Of a DNA stretch of 26,404 nucleotides, positions 7,946 through 14,888 are shown in pieces. The translations under genes were made by a program, and so were the position numbers. The notes beneath the pieces were generated by a model that did not search any database, had not been told where the DNA came from, and was given only the letters and a program-made list of their open reading frames with translations. Every line of letters starts with the position of its first letter. The first letter of the stretch is position 1. This DNA comes from Candidatus Aenigmatarchaeota archaeon (GTDB taxonomy: Archaea > Aenigmatarchaeota > Aenigmatarchaeia > QMZP01): NCBI GenBank assembly GCA_016198605.1, contig JACQIG010000025.1, positions 1 through 26,404 of the forward strand, given 5' to 3'.

Positions 7946-7953
7946 TATTTTAA
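7946..7953 (+). promoter_or_regulatory. TATA-like box for second part of surface-protein block
   Basis: TATTTTAA is centred about 26 bases before the ATG at 7976, the only junction in the block with a real gap (56 bases). It probably gives a second, leaderless promoter, so the five genes from 7976 to 10850 may be expressed separately from the first three. Confidence 0.5.
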
Positions 7954-7975
7954 CTTCTTTCCACAAATATAACCC

Positions 7976-8590
7976 ATGAGCGAGGGCCCGGTATCATGGA
8001 TGCTCTGGACGATTGCCGCCATAGTCATCGGGCTCCTGATATTCGTCTTCTTCATCACGACCGTAGTGCTTTTCATAGCCCCGGCATGCTGGAAGAACAC
8101 TGTCAGCGAGATTGAAACGCTGACAGGAGGCAGGACGCTTGCCAAAGGCCTGCTAGGACAGCCGGACTTCACGCAATCCATAACGCTGGCCGGCTCATGC
8201 GTCAATGAGGTCGCATTAGGCGGCGTGGACGAGTGCATAAACGCCTGCGGGGACCCCGGGTTCAGGGGCAGCGAGGAGAAATGCCTGCAGCAATGCGCCA
8301 AATGCGAGAGGACAAATGGCTGCATCGCGGCCACGCCCAACCTTGGCGGCTTCTGGAGCAAGATAGGCGATAATTCGCTTTCGTATACTGAGGCAATAAA
8401 GCTCGGCCTGGCTGACATCGAGCCCGTGGTTGCCGCGAGCAACTACCAGTTCAGCTACCAGGGCCCGCCCCTCCGCGGCAAGAAAGACGAGGTGCAGGAG
8501 ATATGCCTGCATTTCACCAAGGCCGAGAATTCAAACGTGTATAAGGTGGAAAGCGCGGGCACAGAGCTTTGCAGTGGTGGTGGACAATGA
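7976..8590 (+). CDS. Cysteine-rich exported membrane protein, unknown family
   Basis: 204 residues. An N-terminal span (about 9-35) anchors a domain with ten cysteines (38, 75, 87, 91, 103, 107, 110, 116, 177, 199). The dense central group has spacing Cx3C, then Cx3Cx2Cx5C. Such a pattern outside the membrane suggests several disulfides; if the domain were cytoplasmic, metal binding would be an alternative. The N-terminus (MSEGPVSWMLW) lacks the KG[QTS] sequence of its neighbours. Its stop overlaps the next ATG (ATGA). Function unknown; membership in the surface-protein operon is the main clue. Confidence 0.78.
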   Translation: MSEGPVSWMLWTIAAIVIGLLIFVFFITTVVLFIAPACWKNTVSEIETLTGGRTLAKGLLGQPDFTQSITLAGSCVNEVALGGVDECINACGDPGFRGSEEKCLQQCAKCERTNGCIAATPNLGGFWSKIGDNSLSYTEAIKLGLADIEPVVAASNYQFSYQGPPLRGKKDEVQEICLHFTKAENSNVYKVESAGTELCSGGGQ

Positions 8591-8985
8591 AAGGCACCGT
8601 GGAGCAGATATTCCTGATACTTGCAATCCTGCTTGGCATAATAGGAGTGATAATCGTTCCAAGGGTAACCTCAGGCCTTGACACGCCCGAGGCCAAGTCG
8701 CTTGAGCTTGCCACTGCCATCGCTTCTTACGCCAGCGCGCTGTCCTCTGTTGAAGCCGGGAGGGTGGAGATAAGGACCGGGGACAGCTTCACGGTCACGC
8801 TGCAGGAGGCATACCCCAAGCCCATAATAGTCAGATACTTCAAGGGTGATAGAGAAGCGACAGGCTCCGCTGTTGTCGTAGCCTACGAGCAGAAGCAGGT
8901 TGAGCCGTTCACGTATGAGAAAATAAACAGGGTGTGCGTGGTCAAGGAACCGGGCAAGGACCTGGCGGAGGTGGTCAGATGCTGA
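8587..8985 (+). CDS. Pilin-like exported protein, 132 residues
   Basis: The N-terminus MKGTVEQ precedes a hydrophobic helix (about 8-25), then a polar domain. Glycine at position 3 followed by threonine and a hydrophobic run resembles a very short class III (type IV pilin-like) signal peptide, and there is a glutamate two residues after the threonine. The rest (about 30-132) is predicted soluble with many beta-type stretches and two cysteines near the end (121 and 132, the last residue). I chose the internal ATG at 8587, which overlaps the preceding stop as ATGA; a longer start at 8569 would add a tryptophan-rich piece that only reflects the overlapping frame. The family is not recognised. 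Confidence 0.78.
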   Translation: MKGTVEQIFLILAILLGIIGVIIVPRVTSGLDTPEAKSLELATAIASYASALSSVEAGRVEIRTGDSFTVTLQEAYPKPIIVRYFKGDREATGSAVVVAYEQKQVEPFTYEKINRVCVVKEPGKDLAEVVRC

Positions 8986-9410
8986 AAGGGCAGGAGGAAA
9001 TCCCGATAACGCTGGCAGTTGTCATCTTTGCAGGGACGCTGACCGCGCTGTTCATACTGATATCTGCGCTGAGCTCGCTGTCAGTGAAGGCGGGCAACGT
9101 GCAGGAGGACGTGGATGCCGTTGACCTTGCGCACCTTTACGAGAAGTGCCTTGCAAAAGGCGGCATTGTGGATGTGGGTTCCCTGGAAGGGATAAGGTTC
9201 TTGCACAGTCACTGCAACCTCCACCCGTCTTCCGTGGAGATAAAAGACCTTGAAACAGGAAAGACGATGTCCTTTGGCGTGTCCGGAGGGGAGATAAGGG
9301 CCGGCAAGGAGCACGGCATATTTGTTTCCATAAAGGCCGGTGATGAGATCCATCCGGCTGAGCTTACTGTAAAGAGCGCACCAAGGGGGGGTCCCGATGT
9401 CAAAATATAA
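8979..9410 (+). CDS. Pilin-like exported protein with KGQ signal, 143 residues
   Basis: MLKGQEE is followed by a hydrophobic helix (about 8-33), then a segment rich in acidic and beta-prone residues. KG|Q is the clearest class III signal peptide-like motif in the block, with glutamates at mature positions 2 and 3. Cysteines at 57 and 79 in the mature part could form a disulfide. The ATG at 8979 overlaps the preceding gene by seven bases; a longer frame from 8934 reads glycine-rich shadow sequence and was discarded. Likely a minor pilin or pseudopilin-like subunit. No specific family recognised. Confidence 0.78.
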   Translation: MLKGQEEIPITLAVVIFAGTLTALFILISALSSLSVKAGNVQEDVDAVDLAHLYEKCLAKGGIVDVGSLEGIRFLHSHCNLHPSSVEIKDLETGKTMSFGVSGGEIRAGKEHGIFVSIKAGDEIHPAELTVKSAPRGGPDVKI

Positions 9411-9801
9411 GGGCTCTGTCATCGCCTTGGCATTCCTGGCGGTGATAGCAGCAATAATACTGGGTGCGGCGCTCATTTTCTTCTACTTCACGTTCCTGCA
9501 AAAGCTCCTGGTGATAAACAGCGGCATTGATGTCCTCGTGTCCTCCGGCGATATAGGGAGCGGCCTGTCAAGCTTGCTGGAGGCGAAAAAGGGCCCTGTA
9601 AATAATGCCGAGATAATAGGGACGCTTGATGGAAAGGCCGATGATGGCGCCTTGGCCGCAACCCTGGGAAAAATGCAAAAATCGCTTAGCGTGTATGATG
9701 GCAGCGGCACTAGGATATGGTCACATGGCAACCAGTCAAGCGGGCTGTATACCGATGTGGCGCTCACAGGGGGGAGGAAGGGGAGGGCTGGCCTGTCATG
9801 A
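9397..9801 (+). CDS. Pilin-like exported protein, 134 residues
   Basis: MSKYKGS precedes a long hydrophobic helix (about 8-32). The mature part is a short domain with alternating polar and small residues and no cysteine. It overlaps the preceding gene by 14 bases and the next by four (ATGA). The basic segment, glycine and small polar residue before the helix match its neighbours and suggest export and processing by a prepilin peptidase-type enzyme, although none is encoded here. Family unknown. Confidence 0.75.
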   Translation: MSKYKGSVIALAFLAVIAAIILGAALIFFYFTFLQKLLVINSGIDVLVSSGDIGSGLSSLLEAKKGPVNNAEIIGTLDGKADDGALAATLGKMQKSLSVYDGSGTRIWSHGNQSSGLYTDVALTGGRKGRAGLS

Positions 9802-10850
9802 AAGGGACCGCGATAAACATACTGACGGCGTTCCTCATAGCCATAGCGTTTTTCATATTCCTCTTTTCAATCTCGTTCTCTTTCCTGCCCACGGACATAG
9901 AGGCGGAGAAGCTTGAGGTCAGGGTAGACACCTACTCAATGGAGAACGCCCTAAGGGCTGCAAAGATATACCTTGACACGGGGTTCAGGTTTTCAGCCTA
10001 CCAGGCAATGCATGACACTGGCGCTAATGGAGGGTGGGACGCCATACCACAGGAGAGTCTCTACGCTTCCGGGAAGGCTTTTGCAATATGGAGTGACAAG
10101 GGCAATGACACCTCCCCCGCGGAGGAGCAATTGGAAGGGGAACTGGCAAAGGCAATGGCCAGGCGGGTGGGTGAATATAGGGGCAATGGCTTCAGGTTCC
10201 TTAATGATTATGAGGTAAGGCTCCCTCCCTATAAGGAAGTGAGGGCGGAATTCACCGGGAATGATATTGCCGTTTCTGCTGTAGCAGAGAACAGGCTATC
10301 AATAGGCAAGACAAGTGGGGACGGCAACAGGACAGCCATGATAGAGAAGTCGGGAGACCTGAAGGACAGCTTTTCCTACCCATACCTTGCGCTTTTCAGG
10401 GAGGCCAAGAGGATAAATTCAGAATCCGGCCCCGCTATCGCAACGGAAACGCAAAGGATAATAGAAGCCGCAGGCTATCCAAAGACCTTCCATGGCACGG
10501 CAGACCAGACATGCGAGGAGGCGTTCACCAAGATAACCGGCAGGAACTACCTGAGCGCAGGCCAGGAGCTCGGCAGGAGGATAGCGGAGAGCGGTGCAAT
10601 CGGCAAGGTCCCGCTCAGCCAGGAATACGTGACAGAGAGCCTCGTGCTCTCCTCTGAAGTGGAAATAATAGAGGCCTCATCCTCAAAGAACAACCTGAAG
10701 AACGAGCTTGACTGCGAGGTGCAATACCGGAAGGACGTGGCGGTGATGGCGGGGGTGAGCGACGGCGATGAGTCCAGGAGGGTGCCTGTATATGATGGCG
10801 GGAAGACAACCTTCGCCCCGCTGGGGTTCTCCTTCGTCATGAAAGCTTAA
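9798..10850 (+). CDS. Large pilin-like exported protein, last gene of block
   Basis: 350 residues. MKGTAIN is followed by a hydrophobic helix (about 7-29) and a large domain, presumably outside the membrane. The mature part has an alpha-rich start (about 35-70, with IYLDTGFRFSAYQAM), a central region around 100-200, and two cysteines, in DQTCEEAF (about 247) and ELDCEVQY (about 325), that could pair. The internal ATG at 9798 overlaps the preceding stop as ATGA; the longer frame from 9717 was rejected for that reason. It is the largest product after the first gene, so it could be a tip or cargo-like subunit of a pilus-type assembly. That is inference only. Confidence 0.8.
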   Translation: MKGTAINILTAFLIAIAFFIFLFSISFSFLPTDIEAEKLEVRVDTYSMENALRAAKIYLDTGFRFSAYQAMHDTGANGGWDAIPQESLYASGKAFAIWSDKGNDTSPAEEQLEGELAKAMARRVGEYRGNGFRFLNDYEVRLPPYKEVRAEFTGNDIAVSAVAENRLSIGKTSGDGNRTAMIEKSGDLKDSFSYPYLALFREAKRINSESGPAIATETQRIIEAAGYPKTFHGTADQTCEEAFTKITGRNYLSAGQELGRRIAESGAIGKVPLSQEYVTESLVLSSEVEIIEASSSKNNLKNELDCEVQYRKDVAVMAGVSDGDESRRVPVYDGGKTTFAPLGFSFVMKA

Positions 10851-10888
10851 ATGCATTGGCCTGCTAATTTCTATAGGCATCAGCTACA

Positions 10889-11036
10889 CAGGAATCAAGC
10901 AACATCATTGATTAAGCAAAAGAAGGACTAACTGCTGGCTTAATAGGCCGCTGGCTTTATCCAATATATACAAGCCAGAACCTGCTTAGCCAGACTTCAG
11001 GAATCAAACAATATCAACAATTAAGCAAGAAAGACA
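10889..11036 (+). repeat. Imperfect 39-bp direct repeat flanking the alba promoter
   Basis: Bases 10889-10927 and 10998-11036 align without gaps at about 28 of 39 positions, sharing CAGGAATCAA and ATTAAGCA. The first copy lies upstream of the TATA-like box at 10963-10970 and the second lies in the leader of alba. It may be a duplicated leader or protein-binding site. The 200-base gap 10851-11050 holds nothing else I can recognise. Confidence 0.5.
10963..10970 (+). promoter_or_regulatory. TATA-like box for alba
   Basis: AATATATA would place transcription start near 10993 and give alba a leader of about 57 bases, unlike the mostly leaderless genes nearby. The presence of a strong SD motif before alba agrees with a leadered mRNA. 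Confidence 0.45.
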
Positions 11037-11042
11037 GGAGGT
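11036..11042 (+). promoter_or_regulatory. Strong SD ribosome-binding site of alba
   Basis: AGGAGGT ends eight bases before the alba ATG at 11051. It is the best SD match noticed in the window and fixes this start. It suggests high-level translation, as expected of an abundant chromatin protein. Confidence 0.8.
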
Positions 11043-11050
11043 AGGTAACC

Positions 11051-11401
11051 ATGGCAGAAACACAGCAACAGGCAAGGGATTCAAGGATAGAAGAGAGGCC
11101 CGACAGCAGATCCGGATACCCGCAAAGGCCCAAGAGGGAGGAAAATGTCATCTTCGTCGGCAAGAAGCCAACGATGAGCTACGTGCTGGCGGTGATGACG
11201 CAGTTCTCCGCAGGCACAAAGGAAGTGCACATAAAGGCGAGGGGAAGGTCAATCTCCCGCGCAGTGGACGTCGCAGAAGTTGTCAGGAACAGGTTCGCGA
11301 CCGACGTCAAGCACACTGTGGACATAGGGACTGACGAAGTCACGGACGAGAAGGGCAACAAGATAAACGTCTCCACGATTGACGTGAAGATGAACAAGTA
11401 A
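11051..11401 (+). CDS. alba: Alba-family DNA/RNA-binding chromatin protein
   Basis: 116 residues. Alba dimers coat DNA and bind RNA in archaea. The core starts near residue 31 with NVIFVGKKPTMSYV, where K38 and K39 match the conserved lysines that contact DNA and are targets of acetylation in Sulfolobus. It continues with IKARGRSISRAVDVAEVVRNRF (62-82, shown in parts: ARGRSIS, RAVDVAEVV). The N-terminus carries about 30 extra charged, probably disordered residues compared with the usual 90-residue family length. It is preceded by a strong SD motif and a long leader. The gene is convergent with the Pop5 gene, 12 bases apart. Confidence 0.95.
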   Translation: MAETQQQARDSRIEERPDSRSGYPQRPKREENVIFVGKKPTMSYVLAVMTQFSAGTKEVHIKARGRSISRAVDVAEVVRNRFATDVKHTVDIGTDEVTDEKGNKINVSTIDVKMNK

Positions 11402-11413
11402 GCTTCCGCCAGG

Positions 11414-11764
11414 TCATTGATTATTGGGGCCTGTGTTGATTTTCTTTTTCCCCGATTTTATAGTCCCGGACACCCTTATGGTCTCAAACACGACCTTCTG
11501 GTCGCCTATCTGGTGTATCAGCGCCAGCGCGGTCTTCACATGGTCAACGTGCGTGTGCGAGCACTTTATAGCCCCAACCTTCCCGTCCCAGAGGTTCTTC
11601 ACCACCCAGATGTTGGCCTTGGCGAGCCCCTGCTCGCCCATCCACGTCAGCATGGAATTCATTATCGCGTTCTTCATGTCAGGATAGAACAGCCTACCCT
11701 CAGAATGCACGAGGAAGAAGACGTAGCGCTTCTTTTCCCGCAGGCTGGGCATTGTGCGCGGCAT
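11414..11764 (-). CDS. rnp2: RNase P protein component 2 (Pop5/Rpp14 family)
   Basis: 116 residues. A protein subunit of archaeal RNase P, which trims the 5' end of pre-tRNA; Pop5 works with Rpp30 near the catalytic RNA. The N-terminus PSLREKKRYVFFLVHSEG matches the archaeal Pop5 start (LREKKRY...). It is followed by the alpha/beta core, including NIWVVKNLWDGKVGAIKCSHTHVDHVKTAL and a C-terminal beta strand with VRVSGTIK-type sequence (here IRVSGTIKS). The start at 11764 lies 26-27 bases from a TATA-like TTTAAATA on the minus strand, fitting a leaderless mRNA. An ATG four codons later is a weaker choice. Partner subunits are not seen here, except L7Ae, which is also an RNase P subunit in archaea. 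Confidence 0.9.
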   Translation of the reverse strand: MPRTMPSLREKKRYVFFLVHSEGRLFYPDMKNAIMNSMLTWMGEQGLAKANIWVVKNLWDGKVGAIKCSHTHVDHVKTALALIHQIGDQKVVFETIRVSGTIKSGKKKINTGPNNQ

Positions 11765-11772
11765 GTAAAATG

Positions 11773-11794
11773 ATTTAACTATGCTGTTTAAATA
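11773..11794. promoter_or_regulatory. Two offset TATA-like boxes between rnp2 and gatA
   Basis: ATTTAACT (11773-11780) is centred 27.5 bases before the gatA ATG at 11804. TTTAAATA (11787-11794) is centred about 26.5 bases before the rnp2 ATG at 11764 on the other strand. Each gene thus appears to have its own box within the 39-base gap, both giving leaderless transcripts. Confidence 0.55.
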
Positions 11795-11803
11795 ACAGCT
11801 ATT

Positions 11804-13192
11804 ATGTCCAATGCAAGGGAATTCGTTGCCGGCGTGATGGAAGGAAGCATAAGTCTTGGCGACTTCTATGAAAGGCTCTTCAGGAAGCTCAAGGAGCTCG
11901 ACAGGAAGTACAATTTCTTCATAACGCTTGCGGAAAAAGAGGCCCTTGCCCCCAAGGCAGGCAAGGGCTGCCTTGCAGGCCTTCCGATATCCGCCAAGGA
12001 CAATATCTGCACCCGCGGCATCCGCACAACCGCAGGGTCAAGGATATTGGAGCCGTACATACCGCCTTTTGATGCCACATGCATTGCCAGGGCAAAGCAG
12101 GAAGGCGGGGTTATAATTGGCAAGACGGCTCAGGACGAGTTCGGCTTCGGCACGTTTTCAACCAATTGCGGTTTTAAAATCCCGAAGAACCCCGTTGACC
12201 CCACCAGGTCCTGCGGCGGATCCTCAGGCGGCGCTGCGGGATTGGTGAGGGCGCTTGATGAACCGCACATAGCGATAGCGGAATCCACCGGGGGCAGCAT
12301 CTCCTGCCCCGCGAGCTTCTGCGGCGTCGCAGGCCTCACGCCAACGTATGGCCGCGTCTCAAGGTACGGCCTGATAGATTACGCGAACTCGCTGGACAAG
12401 ATAGGCGTGATAGCAAAGACAGTGGATGATGTTGCATTAATGTTCTCTGCCATATCAGGGCATGATCCCCTGGACCCAACCTCTGTGAACAAGCCTGCTG
12501 AAAACATCCGGCTTAAAAAATCAAAAATGAAAATAGGGGTCCCGAAGGAGTATTTTGAAAATGTAGGCGAGAAGATAGGCAGTGCAATATGGAACGGGAT
12601 CAAGAAGCTGGAATCGGAGGGGCATTCCTACAGGGAAGTCTCGCTTCCCAATACAAAACACTCGCTTCCCGCATACTACATAATAGCCACGGCTGAGGCC
12701 TCAACAAACCTCGCCAAGTTCTGCGGCATGAGGTATGGCGCAGAGGAGCGGATTGGCGGCCCGATGGGCGAGTATTTCCCGGAGGTGAGGACGAAATATT
12801 TCGGTGAAGAGGCCAAGAGGCGCATACTTCTGGGGACCTACAGCCGCATGGCAGGCTTCAGGGACCAGTATTACCTGAAGGCAATGAAGGTAAGGACCCT
12901 TGTAATAGAAGATTTCAGGAAAGCCTTCAGGAATCTTGATGCGCTGATAGCCCCCACAATGCCAGTGGTTGCCCCAAAATTCTCCGAGATAGAGAAGCTC
13001 ACCCCGCTGGAGAACTACATGATGGATGTGCTTACTGTGGCGCCAAACCTTGCAGGGATACCAATGCTTTCCGTGCCTTGCGGCTCCGTGAATGGGCTTC
13101 CCGTGGGCATGCACATAATGGGCGACTACCTCCAGGAGGGCAAAACATTATCCCTGGGGAAGGAAATGGAAACTTATTCTAATCGGAATTAA
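11804..13192 (+). CDS. gatA: Glutamyl-tRNA(Gln)/aspartyl-tRNA(Asn) amidotransferase subunit A
   Basis: 462 residues. GatA is an amidase that frees ammonia from glutamine or asparagine for the transamidation of Glu-tRNA(Gln) or Asp-tRNA(Asn) in the GatCAB complex. The amidase-signature catalytic triad is intact: K65 (PISAKDNIC), S140 (CGGSSGG) and S165 (STGGSIS). The following SFCGVAGLTPTYGRVSRYGL is diagnostic of GatA among amidases. Length is near the family norm. The start is supported by a TATA-like box at the leaderless distance. gatB and gatC are not within the window, so the complex must be completed from elsewhere in the genome. A general amidase is a remote alternative. Confidence 0.95.
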   Translation: MSNAREFVAGVMEGSISLGDFYERLFRKLKELDRKYNFFITLAEKEALAPKAGKGCLAGLPISAKDNICTRGIRTTAGSRILEPYIPPFDATCIARAKQEGGVIIGKTAQDEFGFGTFSTNCGFKIPKNPVDPTRSCGGSSGGAAGLVRALDEPHIAIAESTGGSISCPASFCGVAGLTPTYGRVSRYGLIDYANSLDKIGVIAKTVDDVALMFSAISGHDPLDPTSVNKPAENIRLKKSKMKIGVPKEYFENVGEKIGSAIWNGIKKLESEGHSYREVSLPNTKHSLPAYYIIATAEASTNLAKFCGMRYGAEERIGGPMGEYFPEVRTKYFGEEAKRRILLGTYSRMAGFRDQYYLKAMKVRTLVIEDFRKAFRNLDALIAPTMPVVAPKFSEIEKLTPLENYMMDVLTVAPNLAGIPMLSVPCGSVNGLPVGMHIMGDYLQEGKTLSLGKEMETYSNRN

Positions 13193-13205
13193 AAAGTCCT
13201 GGAGG

Positions 13206-13213
13206 ATTTATAC
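13206..13213 (+). promoter_or_regulatory. TATA-like box for the 91-residue hypothetical protein
   Basis: ATTTATAC is centred about 26.5 bases before the ATG at 13236, consistent with a leaderless transcript that may also include the acetyltransferase gene. Confidence 0.5.
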
Positions 13214-13235
13214 CTCTCCTTCCAAGAAAAGTGAT

Positions 13236-13511
13236 ATGGCCGCGAAGGAGACAGTAAGATGGAAGGCTTTTGACAGGTTAGGGGTTAGGCGGAGGTATTC
13301 AGAAGTCCCGCATTATGCAGAACTTATGTACGGCCACAGCACCAACGGCCACCCGTTCAATTACGTGGCACATGTGGTGAACGGGAAGACAAAGGAGAGA
13401 CAATTCTTCTGCGGAGAAAATATTGAGGGAGCGTATACGGCAGAGTCAAGGGGAATATTCCGCTCAAAGGTGAAGGAAAAGCTGCTGGGCGAAGGCTACA
13501 GCGTTGATTAA
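13236..13511 (+). CDS. Hypothetical protein, 91 residues
   Basis: Not recognised. A small soluble protein with a basic N-terminus (VRWKAFDRLGVRRRY), a middle part probably of beta strands (FNYVAHVVNGKTKERQFFCG) and a C-terminal helix (RGIFRSKVKEKLLGEGY). No membrane segment and no clear metal site (one cysteine, three histidines). The strand-rich core followed by a helix and an EGY-type turn is vaguely like the two small proteins at 20575-21095, but identity is too low to claim kinship. A leaderless-type promoter precedes it, and the acetyltransferase starts 21 bases after its stop. Confidence 0.75.
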   Translation: MAAKETVRWKAFDRLGVRRRYSEVPHYAELMYGHSTNGHPFNYVAHVVNGKTKERQFFCGENIEGAYTAESRGIFRSKVKEKLLGEGYSVD

Positions 13512-13532
13512 ATATAAAGCCCAATTATTTCT

Positions 13533-14090
13533 ATGGCAGAATTCAGGCAGGGAAAAACAGTGAAGACGCTCACGCTTAAAGGCAGGGAGGTTGTATTCCG
13601 ATATCCCAAGATGTCTGACATTGACCAGATGTGGAGGAATTACAACAGGATGATCCGTGAGGGGGCCATGCTTTCAAGGAACACCGTGATAAAGAAGAAG
13701 GATTCTCGTGAATGGCTTGAGAGCCGCATAAAGCAGATGAGGCAGAACAAGGCGGTGCAGATCATGGTGGAAGTTGAAGGGAAAATAATCGGCTCTGCGG
13801 ACATAAAGCGTGATCCGATGGAGGTCTCCACACACTCAGGCGACCTTGGAATCGCCATAACAAAGGAATACAGGGGGATTGGGATAGGCCCCGCGCTGCT
13901 CGATGTTGTATGCTTCCTCGCGAAGAAGAGGATGAGACTGAAGATTGTAAAATTCACCGTGTATTCAGAAAACAGGCATGCGATACACGTCTATGAGAAA
14001 TGCGGCTTTAGGAAGGCAGGGGTGATACCAAAGAGGATTTATAAGAAAGGCAAATACATAGACGATATAATTATGTACAAGCCTCTGTGA
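13533..14090 (+). CDS. GNAT-family N-acetyltransferase
   Basis: 185 residues. It transfers an acetyl group from acetyl-CoA to an amine, perhaps a protein N-terminus or small molecule. The GNAT fold is visible from about residue 20. Motif A is LGIAITKEYRGIGIG at 105-119, with the acetyl-CoA P-loop RGIGIG (R114, G117, G119), and motif B is IHVYEKCGFRKAG at 151-163. The pattern resembles the RimJ/RimL-like (Acetyltransf_3) group, which fits acetylation of a protein alpha-amine, but the substrate is not determinable. Possibly cotranscribed with the upstream hypothetical gene. Confidence 0.9.
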   Translation: MAEFRQGKTVKTLTLKGREVVFRYPKMSDIDQMWRNYNRMIREGAMLSRNTVIKKKDSREWLESRIKQMRQNKAVQIMVEVEGKIIGSADIKRDPMEVSTHSGDLGIAITKEYRGIGIGPALLDVVCFLAKKRMRLKIVKFTVYSENRHAIHVYEKCGFRKAGVIPKRIYKKGKYIDDIIMYKPL

Positions 14091-14122
14091 CGCTTTTATA
14101 TCTGACATTACTATATGCTGCT

Positions 14123-14407
14123 ATGAAAATCAGCGAATTGCAGCCCAACTCCAACGCGACCCTTGACAAGGTGGAAGTGGTGGAGAAGGGCGAAGTCAGG
14201 GAGTTCATGAAGTTTGACAGGCCCGGCAGGGTCTGCAACCTCAAGATAAAGGACAGCTCCGGGGAAGCGCAGCTGACGCTCTGGAACGAGGAGATAGAGT
14301 CCGTGGACGAAGGGGACAACATAAGGATAACTGACGGCTGGGTGAAGGAGTGGAACGGCAAGATCCAGGTTTCCCGCGGCAAGAAGGGCACGATAGAGAA
14401 GCTCTGA
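14123..14407 (+). CDS. Small OB-fold nucleic-acid-binding protein (RPA/SOSS-B-like)
   Basis: 94 residues, essentially one OB fold. The order MKISELQPN, a KVEVVEKGEVREF strand, RVCNLKIKDSSGEAQLTLWNEE, then EGDNIRITDGWVKEWNGKIQVSRGKKGTI is the pattern of archaeal RPA-like and human SOSS-B (hSSB1)-like domains: the LW pair and GD..RI turn are typical. It probably binds single-stranded DNA, or RNA. The ATG at 14123 was chosen over a GTG at 14087 because a TATA-like CTTTTATA lies about 26 bases upstream, and the longer form would overlap the acetyltransferase stop with a hydrophobic piece not seen in the family. Confidence 0.88.
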   Translation: MKISELQPNSNATLDKVEVVEKGEVREFMKFDRPGRVCNLKIKDSSGEAQLTLWNEEIESVDEGDNIRITDGWVKEWNGKIQVSRGKKGTIEKL

Positions 14408-14427
14408 TTACAGATTGCGGTATTTAC

Positions 14428-14440
14428 ACCCTCGTAGGGT
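14428..14440 (+). other. Short hairpin between convergent genes
   Basis: ACCCT/AGGGT with a CGT loop lies in the 48-base gap between the OB-fold and VanZ-like genes, next to another AGGG. It could mark transcript ends. The stem is short, so confidence is low. Confidence 0.3.
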
Positions 14441-14455
14441 CGTAGGGCAATGGGG

Positions 14456-14854
14456 TTAGAGGGCATATGCCATGTCCTTGCGGGCAAATAAACTTCGTTT
14501 CTTCATCAGTTTTGTATACAGCAGGCCGCCGGCCAGCGAGCCTGCAATGTCCATCATCCAGTCTACTGCGTCGGCTGCCCTGTTGGGCGTGAAGAACTGG
14601 ATTATTTCCGCTGCCAGGCCAACACCTGCGCCTATTATGACAGCCGCAAATATGAGGTTCTTCCTGGATTTTCGGAAGGCTGTGGCCGCCAGGAGGCCGT
14701 AGACGAAATAGGCAAAGAAGTGAATATAATACCCTTCCCTGAACCCGGGCAGCCCCACGTCAGGGGTCTGCGGCACAGAGGGGAGCGCGGAAGTGGCCAG
14801 CAGCGCAGCCGTCTCCAGCAGTAACAGCGCCCTGTAAACGGCCAGCCTCTCCAT
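14456..14854 (-). CDS. VanZ-like membrane protein
   Basis: 132 residues with about four membrane spans. It has the VanZ-family signature: an aromatic/histidine stretch in span 2 (YYIHFFAYFVYG, 42-53), and EIIQFFTPNRAADAVDWMMDIAGSLAGG near 83-110 (key residues E83, Q86, R92, D95, D98, D102, G105). The function of the family is unclear beyond a role in teicoplanin resistance in some bacteria; many archaeal members are of unknown role. A longer frame reaching 15235 runs antisense through the GTPase gene and is not believed. The first ATG with a plausible hydrophobic start is at 14854. Confidence 0.82.
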   Translation of the reverse strand: MERLAVYRALLLLETAALLATSALPSVPQTPDVGLPGFREGYYIHFFAYFVYGLLAATAFRKSRKNLIFAAVIIGAGVGLAAEIIQFFTPNRAADAVDWMMDIAGSLAGGLLYTKLMKKRSLFARKDMAYAL

Positions 14855-14888
14855 ACAAATAGTTAAATGGGCGCAAATAAGAAGTATT

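Noticed and set aside
7816..8442. 208-residue antisense frame on the minus strand
   Set aside because: It overlaps three well-packed plus-strand genes and has no recognisable family or start signal.
12701..13114. 137-residue antisense frame in gatA
   Set aside because: GatA is unambiguous on the plus strand; the histidine- and proline-rich antisense product looks like a shadow of codon bias.
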